A stretch of 64,000 nucleotides of DNA from Novosphingobium sp. (GTDB lineage Bacteria; Pseudomonadota; Alphaproteobacteria; Sphingomonadales; Sphingomonadaceae): positions 80,563-144,562 of the forward strand of contig NZ_JAIXZS010000015.1 of NCBI RefSeq assembly GCF_027489515.1, read 5' to 3'. Each line of letters begins with the position of its first letter. Position 1 is the first letter of the stretch. The notes under the pieces were generated by a model that ran no database searches, was not told the DNA's origin, and saw nothing but the letters and a program-made list of their open reading frames with translations. Of the stretch, positions 31,766 to 40,123 are shown in pieces. A program made the position numbers and the translations under genes.

Positions 31766-33643
31766 ATGGATTATCTCAGGAACGCTCCGATCGGACGCAA
31801 GCTCGCGCTGATGTTCGCGGTGCTCTCGCTGGTCGTCGTCGCCGCCATCGGCACCATGGTCTGGCGCATGAGCGCAATGCGGGCCTCCGAGATCGAGGTT
31901 GCGCAGGACCATGTCCCCCAGGCGCTGTCAGCCGACAAGGTCAACATTGCCATGGCCGAGTTCGAGAACGCGCTGCGCGCCCACCTGCTCGCGGCCGATG
32001 AATACGAGCGCGCCGATGCCGAGGCCGCTATTGCCGCGAACCAGAAGGTCATCAGCACGCAGACGGCCGCGTTCGAGGCCACTGATCTCGACGACAAGGA
32101 AAAGTCGTACCTCAAGGCCTTCAAGACCGGCTGGCAGCAGATGAGCCAGGATACCAGCCAGATCATCCAGCTCTCGTCCGAGGGTCGCACTGCTGAAGCG
32201 CTGGCTCGCCTCGCCACCTCGAGCGAACCGGTCGAGGCGACCACCAAGGCGCTCAGCGACCTTGCGACCTACCAGCGGCGCCATATCGATGAAGCCGGCC
32301 ACGAGGCCTCCACCTCCTATGCCGTCGCGCTGTGGACCGGCATTCTGGCCGCACTGCTCCTGCTGGGTACGCTCGGCGGTATCTATCTCATGATGGTCCG
32401 CCTCGTCGCCCGCCCCGTCGGCCAGATCACCCATGCAATCCAGGATCTCGCCGATGGCCGTCTCGATGGCTCGCTGCGCCTTGCCGATACGCAGGACGAA
32501 GTCGGCGCACTTGGCCGCGCCATGCGGGCGCTGCAGGATCAGCTTGTCCGCGCCGAAAAGAGCAAGGCCGAGCAGGTCGAACTCATCGTCAGCACGCTCG
32601 GCGCGGCGCTCGCGAAGTTCAAGGAAGGCGATCTCGGTGCGCGGGTCACCTCCGCGCTCGAAGGCCCCTTTGCCCGCCTCAAGACTGATTTCAACGCCAT
32701 GGCGAGCGAACTCGAGCAGGTCATCGGCTCGGTCGCCGGCACGGCCAGCGGCGTGCAGACCGGCTCGACCGAGATTCGCGCCGCTTCGGACGATCTCGCC
32801 AGCCGCACCGAGCAGCAGGCCGCCAGCCTCGAATCCGCGGCCAACGCGATGCGCGAAGTCACCGCCAAGGTCGAACAGAGCGCCCAGAACGCCGGCGCCG
32901 TGCGCGAGACGATCGTGCGCGCCACCCAGCGCGCCAACGAAGGCGGCGATGTCGTCAAGCGCGCGGTCGGCGCGATGGACTCGATCGTCGACAGCTCGAA
33001 GCAGATCACCCAGATCATCGACCTTATCGACGGCATTGCCTTCCAGACCAACCTGCTGGCGCTCAACGCCGGGGTCGAGGCTGCCCGCGCCGGCGAAGCC
33101 GGCCGCGGCTTCGCGGTCGTCGCCAACGAAGTGCGCGCGCTCGCCCAGCGTTCGGCAGAGGCTGCGCGCGATATCAAGGGCCTCATCAGCGGCAGCGCGC
33201 AGCATGTCGAGATGGGCGTCCATCTTGTCGGCGAGACGGGCGAGGCGCTTGATGCGATCATCACCCAGGTCGGCGAGATCGGCGCGCTGGTTGAAGGCAT
33301 CGCCACTGCCGCAGTCGATCAGGCCGCCAGCATATCCAAGGTCAACGTGACCATGAGCGAACTCGACCGGATGACCCAGCAGAACGCTGCGATGGTCGAG
33401 GAAAGCGCCGCAGCCTCGCGCAATCTTTCGGGTCAGGCCGCCAATCTTGCCAATCTCGTCGCGCGCTTCCGGGGCGCGGGGATCAGCGGCTCGGCTACCA
33501 CGTTTGCCGCCCCGCCGCCGCCGCTGCGGCACACGCCGCCTGCCGTGGCCCCGGCCCCGCGGGCGATTGCCGCTGCCGCGCCCGCGCCGGTCCACGGCAA
33601 TCTTGCGATCGAGCTCGACGAGGACAACTGGTCCGAATTCTAG
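31766..33643 (+). CDS. Methyl-accepting chemotaxis protein
   Basis: Chemoreceptor of about 625 aa: N-terminal helix [20 protein letters not shown], a periplasmic four-helix-type domain, second transmembrane helix near 190-215 ([20 protein letters not shown]), HAMP ([20 protein letters not shown]), then the signalling hairpin with tip [20 protein letters not shown] and [21 protein letters not shown] Pro/Ala linker ends in EDNWSEF, resembling the NWETF CheR/CheB tether of E. coli receptors. ATG 31766 is used; GTG 31739 is an alternative. No che or flagellar genes occur in the window. Confidence 0.93.
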   Translation: MDYLRNAPIGRKLALMFAVLSLVVVAAIGTMVWRMSAMRASEIEVAQDHVPQALSADKVNIAMAEFENALRAHLLAADEYERADAEAAIAANQKVISTQTAAFEATDLDDKEKSYLKAFKTGWQQMSQDTSQIIQLSSEGRTAEALARLATSSEPVEATTKALSDLATYQRRHIDEAGHEASTSYAVALWTGILAALLLLGTLGGIYLMMVRLVARPVGQITHAIQDLADGRLDGSLRLADTQDEVGALGRAMRALQDQLVRAEKSKAEQVELIVSTLGAALAKFKEGDLGARVTSALEGPFARLKTDFNAMASELEQVIGSVAGTASGVQTGSTEIRAASDDLASRTEQQAASLESAANAMREVTAKVEQSAQNAGAVRETIVRATQRANEGGDVVKRAVGAMDSIVDSSKQITQIIDLIDGIAFQTNLLALNAGVEAARAGEAGRGFAVVANEVRALAQRSAEAARDIKGLISGSAQHVEMGVHLVGETGEALDAIITQVGEIGALVEGIATAAVDQAASISKVNVTMSELDRMTQQNAAMVEESAAASRNLSGQAANLANLVARFRGAGISGSATTFAAPPPPLRHTPPAVAPAPRAIAAAAPAPVHGNLAIELDEDNWSEF

Positions 33644-33661
33644 CGCAGAACCTTTGGGTCT

Positions 33662-33682
33662 CGCGCCTTGTGCGAAGGCGCG
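33662..33682. terminator. CGCGCCTT/AAGGCGCG hairpin between convergent genes
   Basis: Perfect 8-bp stem with a 5-nt loop, 19 bp after the chemoreceptor stop and 22 bp before the convergent TonB-like gene stop. A second CCGGCC/GGCCGG pairing (33688-33718) overlaps the TonB-like 3' end. Neither has a U tract, so it is a likely but unproven bidirectional terminator. Confidence 0.45.
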
Positions 33683-33704
33683 TGGCCCCGGCCGGTCAGG
33701 TCCC

Positions 33705-34490
33705 CTAGTCCTGGCCGGCCACCCCATCATCGCGCTTCGCCGCCTTGAAATCGAAGCGGATGCGCACCCACGCGCCCACTTGCGCTTTGCCGTCCACGCG
33801 CGGCGGGCGGACTAGGAACTGCCACGCTGCCTGCCGTAGTGCGCGCGCCAGACCCGAACCGCGCGGGCTTTCGTCCACCTCGCGGCAATCCTCGACATGG
33901 AACCGCTCGACCGTGCGGCAGATGATCATCGCCCAATCGCCTGCCCCGCCGCCGCGCGCCGCGCCCATATAGGGCGACATTTCCGCCCGCGTCGGCTCGC
34001 GGTACCATTCGGCGTTGTAGACGCGGGCACCGCCCGGGCCATCGCCGGTCCCTTCAGCATTGCCACCTCCGCCCGCCGATGCTCCGGCCTGTCCACCACC
34101 GCCAGCGGGCTTGATCCGGCTGATATCGGCCTTGGCAATGTCCTCGCGGCTGAGCTTGATAAAGCCCGGCGGCCATTCAACCTGGTTCTTGCTCGGGATT
34201 TCGACGCGCGGGGGGAGCTTAGGTGGCGGCGTCGTCACCGTCTGCACCTGCTCCTGCTTCACGTCCTGCTTGGGCGCGGCTTTCTGCTTTTCCTTCTCCG
34301 CAGAAGGCGGGGCGATGTTGATCGCCACCAGTTGGCCGCCTGCCGGGCCGCCGTCGCCCGTCACGTTGCTCATGATAATCAGCACGAATACGAGGAAAAC
34401 GCCGACCACCAGCGCAAGCACGAAGGAAACGGCCCGGTCACGGCGCGACGGTGCGTAGCGCGCGGGGCTGACGGCGGGAGCGGATCGCAT
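33705..34490 (-). CDS. TonB-like energy transducer domain protein
   Basis: 261-aa protein with one N-terminal membrane anchor (AVSFVLALVVGVFLVFVLII, about 20-40), a Lys/Pro-rich periplasmic linker (EKEKQKAAPKQDVKQEQVQT, then TTPPPKLPPRV), a Gly-rich segment near 150 and a C-terminal globular domain (ICRTVERFHVEDCREVDESP ... VGAWVRIRFDF). This is the TonB/TolA-type layout, but the C-terminal domain is only weakly TonB_C-like and carries a Cys pair. No exbB or exbD lies next to it. It could energise receptors such as the two encoded here. Confidence 0.6.
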   Translation of the reverse strand: MRSAPAVSPARYAPSRRDRAVSFVLALVVGVFLVFVLIIMSNVTGDGGPAGGQLVAINIAPPSAEKEKQKAAPKQDVKQEQVQTVTTPPPKLPPRVEIPSKNQVEWPPGFIKLSREDIAKADISRIKPAGGGGQAGASAGGGGNAEGTGDGPGGARVYNAEWYREPTRAEMSPYMGAARGGGAGDWAMIICRTVERFHVEDCREVDESPRGSGLARALRQAAWQFLVRPPRVDGKAQVGAWVRIRFDFKAAKRDDGVAGQD

Positions 34491-34695
34491 CGCGCCTCGC
34501 CTACACGCGCGGGCGGGGAGCGGCAACGCCCTGCACTGTATCAGTCTGTCGCGAAAGGTCGGTTTGACCGTCCCGTGCGATCAGCGACGGCGATTGCTTT
34601 GTGGCGGACAGTTTCATACCCTCCGCGGCAAGGGCCGATGGGGCACGCCGCGATGGGCGCAAGTCTGCTACCGCCGGTCCGCTTGGGGGAAACGG

Positions 34696-35100
34696 ATGTC
34701 TGATCACCTGCCACTGCGCCGGATAATGCCTGCCATCCTTGCCTTGGCCCTTGGCTCGCTTGCACCGGCAGCGCCCGCCTTCGCGCACGAGATCGGCGAT
34801 TGGGTACTTGCCCCCTGGCGCGACAGTACGCAGACCTTTCCCGGCGTGGTCGTCGGCAAGAACGGTTCTGCGCTCACCATCCAGTTCGACGATGGCACCC
34901 GCGAGACCCGCATCAGCAGCGAAGTGCGCGCGTTCGACTGGCGCGTGGGCAGCGTGATCGAGTGCCAGTGGCGCGATGGAAACTGGTACAGCGCGACAGT
35001 GCGGTGGCTCGCGAGCGACGGGCTCACCATGCAGGTCCGCTATAATGATGATGGCACCGTCGAACGCACCACGACGGGCAAGTGCCGTAGTCCGAATTGA
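34696..35100 (+). CDS. Secreted double Tudor/agenet-like domain protein
   Basis: 134-aa exported protein: signal MSDHLPLRRIMPAILALALG...AFA, then two tandem small barrels. The first is GDWVLAPWRDSTQTFPGVVV...TRISSEVRAFDW; the second is GSVIECQWRDGNWYSATVRW...VERTTTGKCR. Both have the W-x-R-D / G-V-V or A-T-V / I-Q-F or V-R-Y-DDG pattern of Tudor-knot/agenet folds, suggesting an internal duplication. Function unknown; a ligand- or protein-binding periplasmic role is inference. GGGGGAAACGG precedes the ATG. Confidence 0.65.
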   Translation: MSDHLPLRRIMPAILALALGSLAPAAPAFAHEIGDWVLAPWRDSTQTFPGVVVGKNGSALTIQFDDGTRETRISSEVRAFDWRVGSVIECQWRDGNWYSATVRWLASDGLTMQVRYNDDGTVERTTTGKCRSPN

Positions 35101-35160
35101 GAGGGGTGCGCCTGCTCACCACTGAAACTCTTGCCTGCCCGGCGCAAGGACCCTACGGTC

Positions 35161-35174
35161 TAACCGCTCGGTTA
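35161..35174. promoter_or_regulatory. TAACCG-CT-CGGTTA dyad upstream of the MoxR gene
   Basis: Perfect 6+2+6 inverted repeat ending 40 bp before the MoxR start; the flanks extend it to CGGTCT...AGACCG with one extra base. The right half reads CGGTTAAGAC (35169-35178), identical to 38827-38836 upstream of the VWA gene. Confidence 0.5.
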
Positions 35175-35214
35175 AGACCGGCCCCCGCAACGTGATGGTA
35201 TACAGGGACAGGAC

Positions 35215-36060
35215 ATGCGCTTCGAAGGCACCAGCAATTACGTCGCCACCGATGATCTCAAGGTGGCAGTCAACGCCGCGGTGCTGCTGCGCCGTCCGCT
35301 GCTGGTGAAAGGCGAGCCCGGCACCGGCAAGACCGTCCTCGCGCATGAGATCGCCAAGGCTGTCGGCGCGCCGCTGATCGAATGGAACGTCAAGTCCACC
35401 ACCAAGGCGCAGCAGGGCCTCTACGAATACGATGCGGTCGCCCGCCTGCGCGATGGGCAGCTCGGCGATCCGCGTGTGCACGAGATCTCCAACTACATCC
35501 GCAAGGGCAAACTGTGGGAGGCCTTCACCTCGCCGCAGCTCCCCGTCCTCCTGATCGACGAAATCGACAAGGCCGATATCGAGTTCCCGAACGACCTCCT
35601 CCAGGAGCTCGACCGGATGAGCTTCGACGTTTACGAAACGCATGAGACGATCGCCGCCAAGGAGCGCCCGATCGTCGTCATCACCTCGAACAACGAGAAG
35701 GAACTGCCCGACGCGTTCCTGCGCCGCTGCTTCTTCCACTACATCAAGTTCCCTGATCGGCAGACGATGCAGTCGATCATCGACGTCCATTTCCCCGGCA
35801 TCCAGAAGACCCTTGTCAGCAAGGCAATGGATATCTTCTACGAGGTCCGCGAAGTCCCCGGCCTAAAGAAGAAGCCGAGCACCTCGGAACTGCTCGACTG
35901 GCTCAAGCTGCTGCTGAACGAGGACATGCCGCTCGACGTCCTCCAGAACCGCGATCCCACCAAGGCGATCCCGCCCTTGCACGGTGCGCTGCTCAAGAAC
36001 GAGCAGGACGTGATGCTGTTCGAACGGCTGGCCTTCATGGCGCGACGGCCTTCGAACTGA
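35215..36060 (+). CDS. MoxR-family AAA+ ATPase
   Basis: 281-aa AAA+ protein with Walker A GEPGTGKTVLAHEIAKAVG (about 40), Walker B VLLIDEIDKADIEFPNDLLQ (about 110) and sensor region IVVITSNNEKELPDAFLRRC. MoxR ATPases act as chaperones with VWA-domain partners to mature metal or cofactor enzymes. The matching CoxE-type VWA gene lies at 38853-40034, separated by four unrelated genes but sharing an upstream CGGTTAAGAC box. GGGACAGGAC supplies the ribosome site. Confidence 0.9.
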   Translation: MRFEGTSNYVATDDLKVAVNAAVLLRRPLLVKGEPGTGKTVLAHEIAKAVGAPLIEWNVKSTTKAQQGLYEYDAVARLRDGQLGDPRVHEISNYIRKGKLWEAFTSPQLPVLLIDEIDKADIEFPNDLLQELDRMSFDVYETHETIAAKERPIVVITSNNEKELPDAFLRRCFFHYIKFPDRQTMQSIIDVHFPGIQKTLVSKAMDIFYEVREVPGLKKKPSTSELLDWLKLLLNEDMPLDVLQNRDPTKAIPPLHGALLKNEQDVMLFERLAFMARRPSN

Positions 36061-36083
36061 GAGGCAGCGAGAGGAGACCCCGG

Positions 36084-36662
36084 ATGGCGGGAGGGCGACA
36101 CATGCTTCGGCTCGTCGCTTGTCTGGTGGCCACTGCTGGCATTCTTGCGAGCAGCACGGCAGTATTGGCGAAGACGCCGCCGGGATCGGCCGAGCAACCC
36201 TGCAAATGTGAGCACGTCACGTCCCCGTGCCTTTCGCCAATGGCGCCTGAATCCAAGGAGTTCAAGCAGACATTCGAAGTGCGCGATGTGCGTCTCTATC
36301 TGGCCGACTCTACCGGCGGCAGATACTACGCCGAGTATCAGGCGTGTGTGGTGACAGACACGACTTCGGTCAAATCCGTGTCGGTTCGCGCGATGTTGAT
36401 CGACCAGCAAGGGCGGAACATAGCCACCACAAATGGCACGGTTAATGTCAATCCAAATCCGAGTAATGATATGCCGCAAGGGGCGCCCGCCATCGTTGCT
36501 TCGTGGACAGGCCGCACCCAGGGCGCCATGACGGCAGCTGAATGGCAGAACAAGTCATCGTCGATCATCATTGTCGTGGATTGGACCGACAAGGACAGCG
36601 GCAAACATCAGGATAGCTTCTATCTGCCCTATGTACTGGCTCAGCCTCGCCCGCAAAGCTGA
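36084..36662 (+). CDS. Hypothetical secreted protein
   Basis: 192-aa protein behind a strong AGGAG site. Signal peptide ends near AVLA (about 28). The mature N-terminus has three Cys (CKCEHVTSPC). It is followed by a predicted beta-rich region (FEVRDVRLYLADSTGGRYYA, VSVRAMLIDQQGRNIATTNG, SSIIIVVDWTDKDSG). No family recognised. It is 24 bp after the MoxR gene on the same strand and more AT-rich than its neighbours, suggesting later insertion between MoxR and its VWA partner. Confidence 0.6.
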   Translation: MAGGRHMLRLVACLVATAGILASSTAVLAKTPPGSAEQPCKCEHVTSPCLSPMAPESKEFKQTFEVRDVRLYLADSTGGRYYAEYQACVVTDTTSVKSVSVRAMLIDQQGRNIATTNGTVNVNPNPSNDMPQGAPAIVASWTGRTQGAMTAAEWQNKSSSIIIVVDWTDKDSGKHQDSFYLPYVLAQPRPQS

Positions 36663-36683
36663 GCACGGAGTGGAGGCGCCCGC

Positions 36684-37424
36684 CTAATCCCGCGGCCCGA
36701 GCTGCTCCAGCTCCACCTCGGCATACATCCGCTGCACCGCCGGCCGCGCCTTGATCTGCTCGATCCAGCGCACCAGCCCCGGCGTCTTCTCTTTGTTCAC
36801 CAGCTCGGCGAAGCCCACCTGCATCCCGTTGGCGATGGCGAAGTTGCAGATATCCGCCAGCGTGTATTGCCCCGACACCAGCCATTCATGCTCGCGCAGA
36901 TGGGCATCGAGCCGTTCGACCGAATAGGCGATCTTGCGCATTTCCTCGTCGAGCATGTCCTGCGGAAAGCCCTCGCGTGCGCGGCGCCACTTCACCTGCT
37001 GCTCGACCACCGGAATGGCCTTGACCTTCTCCTCGAACTCCTCGTCCGAAAGCCCCTTCACCATGTTGCCCACATAGCGGTGCCAGCCGATGGTCGAGAC
37101 GCACCAGCAGAAATACTCGTCCACCCACTTGGTCCAGACCCGCATCTGTGCCTTGCCGAAGGACGTCGCCGGCCGCAGCTTGACCTCGGTCGGGTACTCG
37201 TCCTCCAGATACTCGCAGATCACCGTGCTCTCGGTGATGACATGCGCGCCGTCCACCAGCGCCGGCACCTGCCCCCGCGGGTTGATCGCCTTGAACCAGT
37301 CGGTATGGTGTTCGAACTTTGCCGGATCGAGCCGGTTCTTCTCGAAATCGAGGCCCTTCTCATAGAGCGTGAGCAGCGGCTTCATCGAGTTGGCAGCGGG
37401 TCCGAAACTGTAGAGCTTGAGCAT
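36684..37424 (-). CDS. Glutathione S-transferase family protein
   Basis: 246-aa GST with an N-terminal thioredoxin-like domain (LKLYSFGPAANSMKPLLTLY; PRGQVPALVDGAHVITESTV with the cis-Pro and Ser/Thr of the glutathione site) and an all-helical C-terminal domain. It probably conjugates or reduces small electrophiles. It is on the minus strand, opposite to its neighbours and convergent with the preceding hypothetical gene (21 bp apart). Confidence 0.88.
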   Translation of the reverse strand: MLKLYSFGPAANSMKPLLTLYEKGLDFEKNRLDPAKFEHHTDWFKAINPRGQVPALVDGAHVITESTVICEYLEDEYPTEVKLRPATSFGKAQMRVWTKWVDEYFCWCVSTIGWHRYVGNMVKGLSDEEFEEKVKAIPVVEQQVKWRRAREGFPQDMLDEEMRKIAYSVERLDAHLREHEWLVSGQYTLADICNFAIANGMQVGFAELVNKEKTPGLVRWIEQIKARPAVQRMYAEVELEQLGPRD

Positions 37425-37505
37425 GGTTTTGGGTGTCCTCTCCGGTTGCCTGCAGCCTACAAATTGTATGTGTACCTAACAATCCCAAAAGTGAGGGAGA
37501 CGCTG

Positions 37506-37931
37506 ATGGCCTACACTGGATCCTGTGCCTGCGGCGCCGTCACCGCCACGATCACGGCAGAGGCCCCCATCGCGGTGCGCCAGTGCTGGTGCCGCCAGTG
37601 CCAGCAGCTCGCCGGCGGATCGCACAGCACCAACGCCATGTTCCTGACCGAGGACGTCACCATCACCGGCCCGCTCGGCACCCACGCCTATACCGCGGCC
37701 AGCGGCAACACCCTCACCCAGTCGTTCTGTGGGCACTGCGGCACCCCGGTCATGGGTCAGGTCTCCGCCCGCCCCCAGTTCCGGACCCTGCGCGTCGGCT
37801 TCATCACGCCGCCGCACGATCTCGTTCCGCAAATGGCAATCTGGACCGACGACGCCCCCGCCTGGGCCGTGATCCCCGAACACCTCGAACGCCACGGCAG
37901 GCAGCCGCCCCCGCCGCCGACGAAAGCCTGA
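37506..37931 (+). CDS. GFA-family zinc-binding protein
   Basis: 141-aa protein of the glutathione-dependent formaldehyde-activating (GFA/Mss4-like) family. Zinc ligands are visible in GSCACGAVTA, CWCRQCQQLAGG and SFCGHCGTPVMG. Most members have no proven formaldehyde activity. ATG 37506 gives the family start MAYTGSCACGAV; it is divergent from the GST gene and followed at once by DUF817. Confidence 0.9.
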   Translation: MAYTGSCACGAVTATITAEAPIAVRQCWCRQCQQLAGGSHSTNAMFLTEDVTITGPLGTHAYTAASGNTLTQSFCGHCGTPVMGQVSARPQFRTLRVGFITPPHDLVPQMAIWTDDAPAWAVIPEHLERHGRQPPPPPTKA

Positions 37932-37936
37932 CCCTG

Positions 37937-38821
37937 TTGCAGCACGCGCCCGCGCAGACCCGCTTTGCCGCTATCCGCGCGCGGCTGGAGGCTTATGAGC
38001 CCCGGCCCGGCTGGCCGGCGTGGATCTACGAATTCCTGCTGTTCGGCTTCAAACAGGCGTGGGCCTGCCTCTTTGGCGGCCTCATGATCGCCCTGCTGCT
38101 CGCCACCCATCTGTTCTATCCTGCAGGTGCACCGCTCGCGCGCTACGATTTCCTCACCATCTCCGCGCTCGGCCTCCAGGTAGCCATGCTCGCTTTCCGG
38201 CTGGAGACCATGGACGAGGCGCGCATCATTCTCGCCTTCCACTTGGTCGGCACGGTGATGGAACTGTTCAAGACTGCGGTCGGCTCCTGGGAGTATCCCG
38301 AAGCCGGCGTGCTCCATATCGGCGCGGTGCCGCTGTTTTCCGGCTTCATGTACGCCGCCGTCGGCAGCTACATCGCCCGCATCTGGCGCATCTTCGATTT
38401 CCGCTACACCGCTTACCCGCGCCCTAGCCTAGCCGCCATGCTTGCCGTGCTCATCTACATCAACTTCTTCGCGCACCACTGGCTCCCCGATGTGCGCCTC
38501 GCCCTCTTCGCCGCGCTCGGCCTCCTCTTCGCCCGCACGCGCATCTATTTCCGCGTCTGGCGCGCTGACCGCTGGATGCCTTTGCTGCTCGGCTGGTTCC
38601 TCGTCGCGCTGTTCATCTGGTTTGCCGAGAACATTGCGACCTTCAGCCATGCCTGGCTCTATCCCAACCAGCGCGCTGGCTGGGCGGCGGTCCACCCCGC
38701 CAAGCTCGGGGCATGGTATCTGCTTATGTACATCTCGTTCGTGCTCGTCGCGTGGGTCCACCGCCCGCAAACGCGCGAAGAGCTTGCCGATCCGCTTGCT
38801 CTCGGGCCCCATTCACCTTAA
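37937..38821 (+). CDS. DUF817 integral membrane protein
   Basis: About 294 aa with eight or so transmembrane helices. Family stretches include YEFLLFGFKQAWACLFGGLM, ETMDEARIILAFHLVGTVME, FKTAVGSWEYPEAGVLHIGA, VPLFSGFMYAAVGSYIARIW and WFLVALFIWFAENIATFSHA. There is no ATG near the N-terminus; TTG 37937 (5 bp after the GFA stop) is the best start, with CTG 37934 or an overlap start possible. Function unknown; proteins of this family have carotenoid-synthase-like helices by impression only. Confidence 0.85.
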   Translation: MQHAPAQTRFAAIRARLEAYEPRPGWPAWIYEFLLFGFKQAWACLFGGLMIALLLATHLFYPAGAPLARYDFLTISALGLQVAMLAFRLETMDEARIILAFHLVGTVMELFKTAVGSWEYPEAGVLHIGAVPLFSGFMYAAVGSYIARIWRIFDFRYTAYPRPSLAAMLAVLIYINFFAHHWLPDVRLALFAALGLLFARTRIYFRVWRADRWMPLLLGWFLVALFIWFAENIATFSHAWLYPNQRAGWAAVHPAKLGAWYLLMYISFVLVAWVHRPQTREELADPLALGPHSP

Positions 38822-38833
38822 TCATCCGGTTAA
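38818..38833. promoter_or_regulatory. TTAAT-N4-CGGTTAA box upstream of the VWA gene
   Basis: 16-bp element overlapping the DUF817 stop and ending 19 bp before the VWA start. It shares CGGTTAAGAC with the MoxR upstream site and the TTAAT...CGGTTAA frame with 53639-53654. Confidence 0.4.
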
Positions 38834-38852
38834 GACGCGAGCGAGGCCATCC

Positions 38853-40034
38853 ATGTTCTTCAACTTCATCGACGAGCTGCGCGCAGCGGGCATCAAGGCC
38901 AGCTTCAAGGAGCACCTCACCCTGCTCGAAGCGCTCGACAAGGACGTCATCGAGCAGACGCCCGAGGCGTTCTACTACCTCTCCCGCGCCACCTTCGTGA
39001 AGGACGAGGGCCTGCTCGACCGCTTCGATCAGGTCTTCAACAAGGTCTTCAAGGGCATCCTGACGGACTATGGCCAGCGCCCGGTCGACATTCCGGAAGA
39101 CTGGCTGCGCGCCGTCGCCGAAAAGTTCCTCAGCGAAGAGGAAATGGAGAAGATCAAGGCGCTCGGCTCGTGGGACGAGATCATGGAGACGCTCAAGAAG
39201 CGGCTCGAAGAACAGAAAGAGCGCCACGAGGGCGGTAGCAAGTGGATCGGCACCGGAGGCACCAGCCCCTTCGGCCACGGCGGCTACAACCCCGAAGGTG
39301 TTCGCATCGGCGGCGAGGGCAAGCATGGCCGCGCGATCAAGGTCTGGGAAAAGCGCGAGTTCGCCAACCTGGACAACACCAAGGAACTCGGCACCCGCAA
39401 CATCAAGATCGCGCTCCGCCGCCTGCGCCGCTTCGCGCGCGAAGGCCATGCCGACGAGCTTGATCTCCCCGGCACGATCGACGGCACCGCCAAGCAGGGC
39501 TGGCTCGATATCCGCATGCGGCCCGAACGGCGCAATGCGGTCAAACTGCTGCTATTCCTCGATGTCGGCGGTTCAATGGACCCGTTCATCAAGCTGGTTG
39601 AGGAACTGTTCAGCGCCGCCACCGCCGAATTCAAGAACATGGAGTTCTTCTATTTCCACAACTGCCTCTACGAAGGTGTGTGGAAGGACAACAAGCGCCG
39701 CTGGTCCGAGCGGACGAACACCTGGGACATCCTCCACAAGTACGGCCACGACTACAAGATCGTGTTCGTCGGCGACGCGGCGATGAGCCCCTACGAGATC
39801 AGCCACCCCGGCGGCTCGGTCGAGCATTTCAACGAGGAAGCCGGCGCCGTCTGGCTCCACCGCGTCGCGCAGACCTACCCCGCCACCGTCTGGCTTAATC
39901 CGGTGCCCGAAAAGCAGTGGAACTATTCGCAGTCCACCAAGATGATCAAGGATCTCGTCGGCGGCTCGATGTTCCCTTTGACGCTCGAAGGCCTCGACGG
40001 CGCGATGCGCGAACTCACACGCAAGAAGCACTGA
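38853..40034 (+). CDS. VWA domain (CoxE-type) protein, partner of MoxR
   Basis: 393-aa protein of the COG3552/CoxE group. N-terminal region MFFNFIDELRAAGIKASFKE; long helical middle with a Gly-rich segment (GTGGTSPFGHGGYNPEG); C-terminal VWA domain with the MIDAS variant LLLFLDVGGSMDPFIKL (DxGxS in place of DxSxS), then FVGDAAMSPYEISHPGGSVE. Such proteins pair with MoxR ATPases for enzyme maturation. ATG 38853 has GAGG upstream; the ORF's long upstream extension belongs to another frame of DUF817. Confidence 0.88.
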   Translation: MFFNFIDELRAAGIKASFKEHLTLLEALDKDVIEQTPEAFYYLSRATFVKDEGLLDRFDQVFNKVFKGILTDYGQRPVDIPEDWLRAVAEKFLSEEEMEKIKALGSWDEIMETLKKRLEEQKERHEGGSKWIGTGGTSPFGHGGYNPEGVRIGGEGKHGRAIKVWEKREFANLDNTKELGTRNIKIALRRLRRFAREGHADELDLPGTIDGTAKQGWLDIRMRPERRNAVKLLLFLDVGGSMDPFIKLVEELFSAATAEFKNMEFFYFHNCLYEGVWKDNKRRWSERTNTWDILHKYGHDYKIVFVGDAAMSPYEISHPGGSVEHFNEEAGAVWLHRVAQTYPATVWLNPVPEKQWNYSQSTKMIKDLVGGSMFPLTLEGLDGAMRELTRKKH

Positions 40035-40039
40035 CAGTA

Positions 40040-40063
40040 CCTCCCCGAGCTTGCTCGGGGAGG
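40040..40063. repeat. CCTCCCCGAGC / GCTCGGGGAGG palindrome
   Basis: Perfect 11-bp arms with a TT centre, 6 bp after the VWA stop, in a stretch that continues GGGGGACCATGCGAAGGATGG and looks like a dispersed sphingomonad repeat. It probably terminates the VWA transcript. It belongs with the other CCTCCCC palindromes at 23127, 24376 and 42592. Confidence 0.6.
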
Positions 40064-40123
40064 GGGACCATGCGAAGGATGGTGGAGGGGGTAGCAAGCC
40101 CCGTGAATGGAGAGGTCGCCGCC

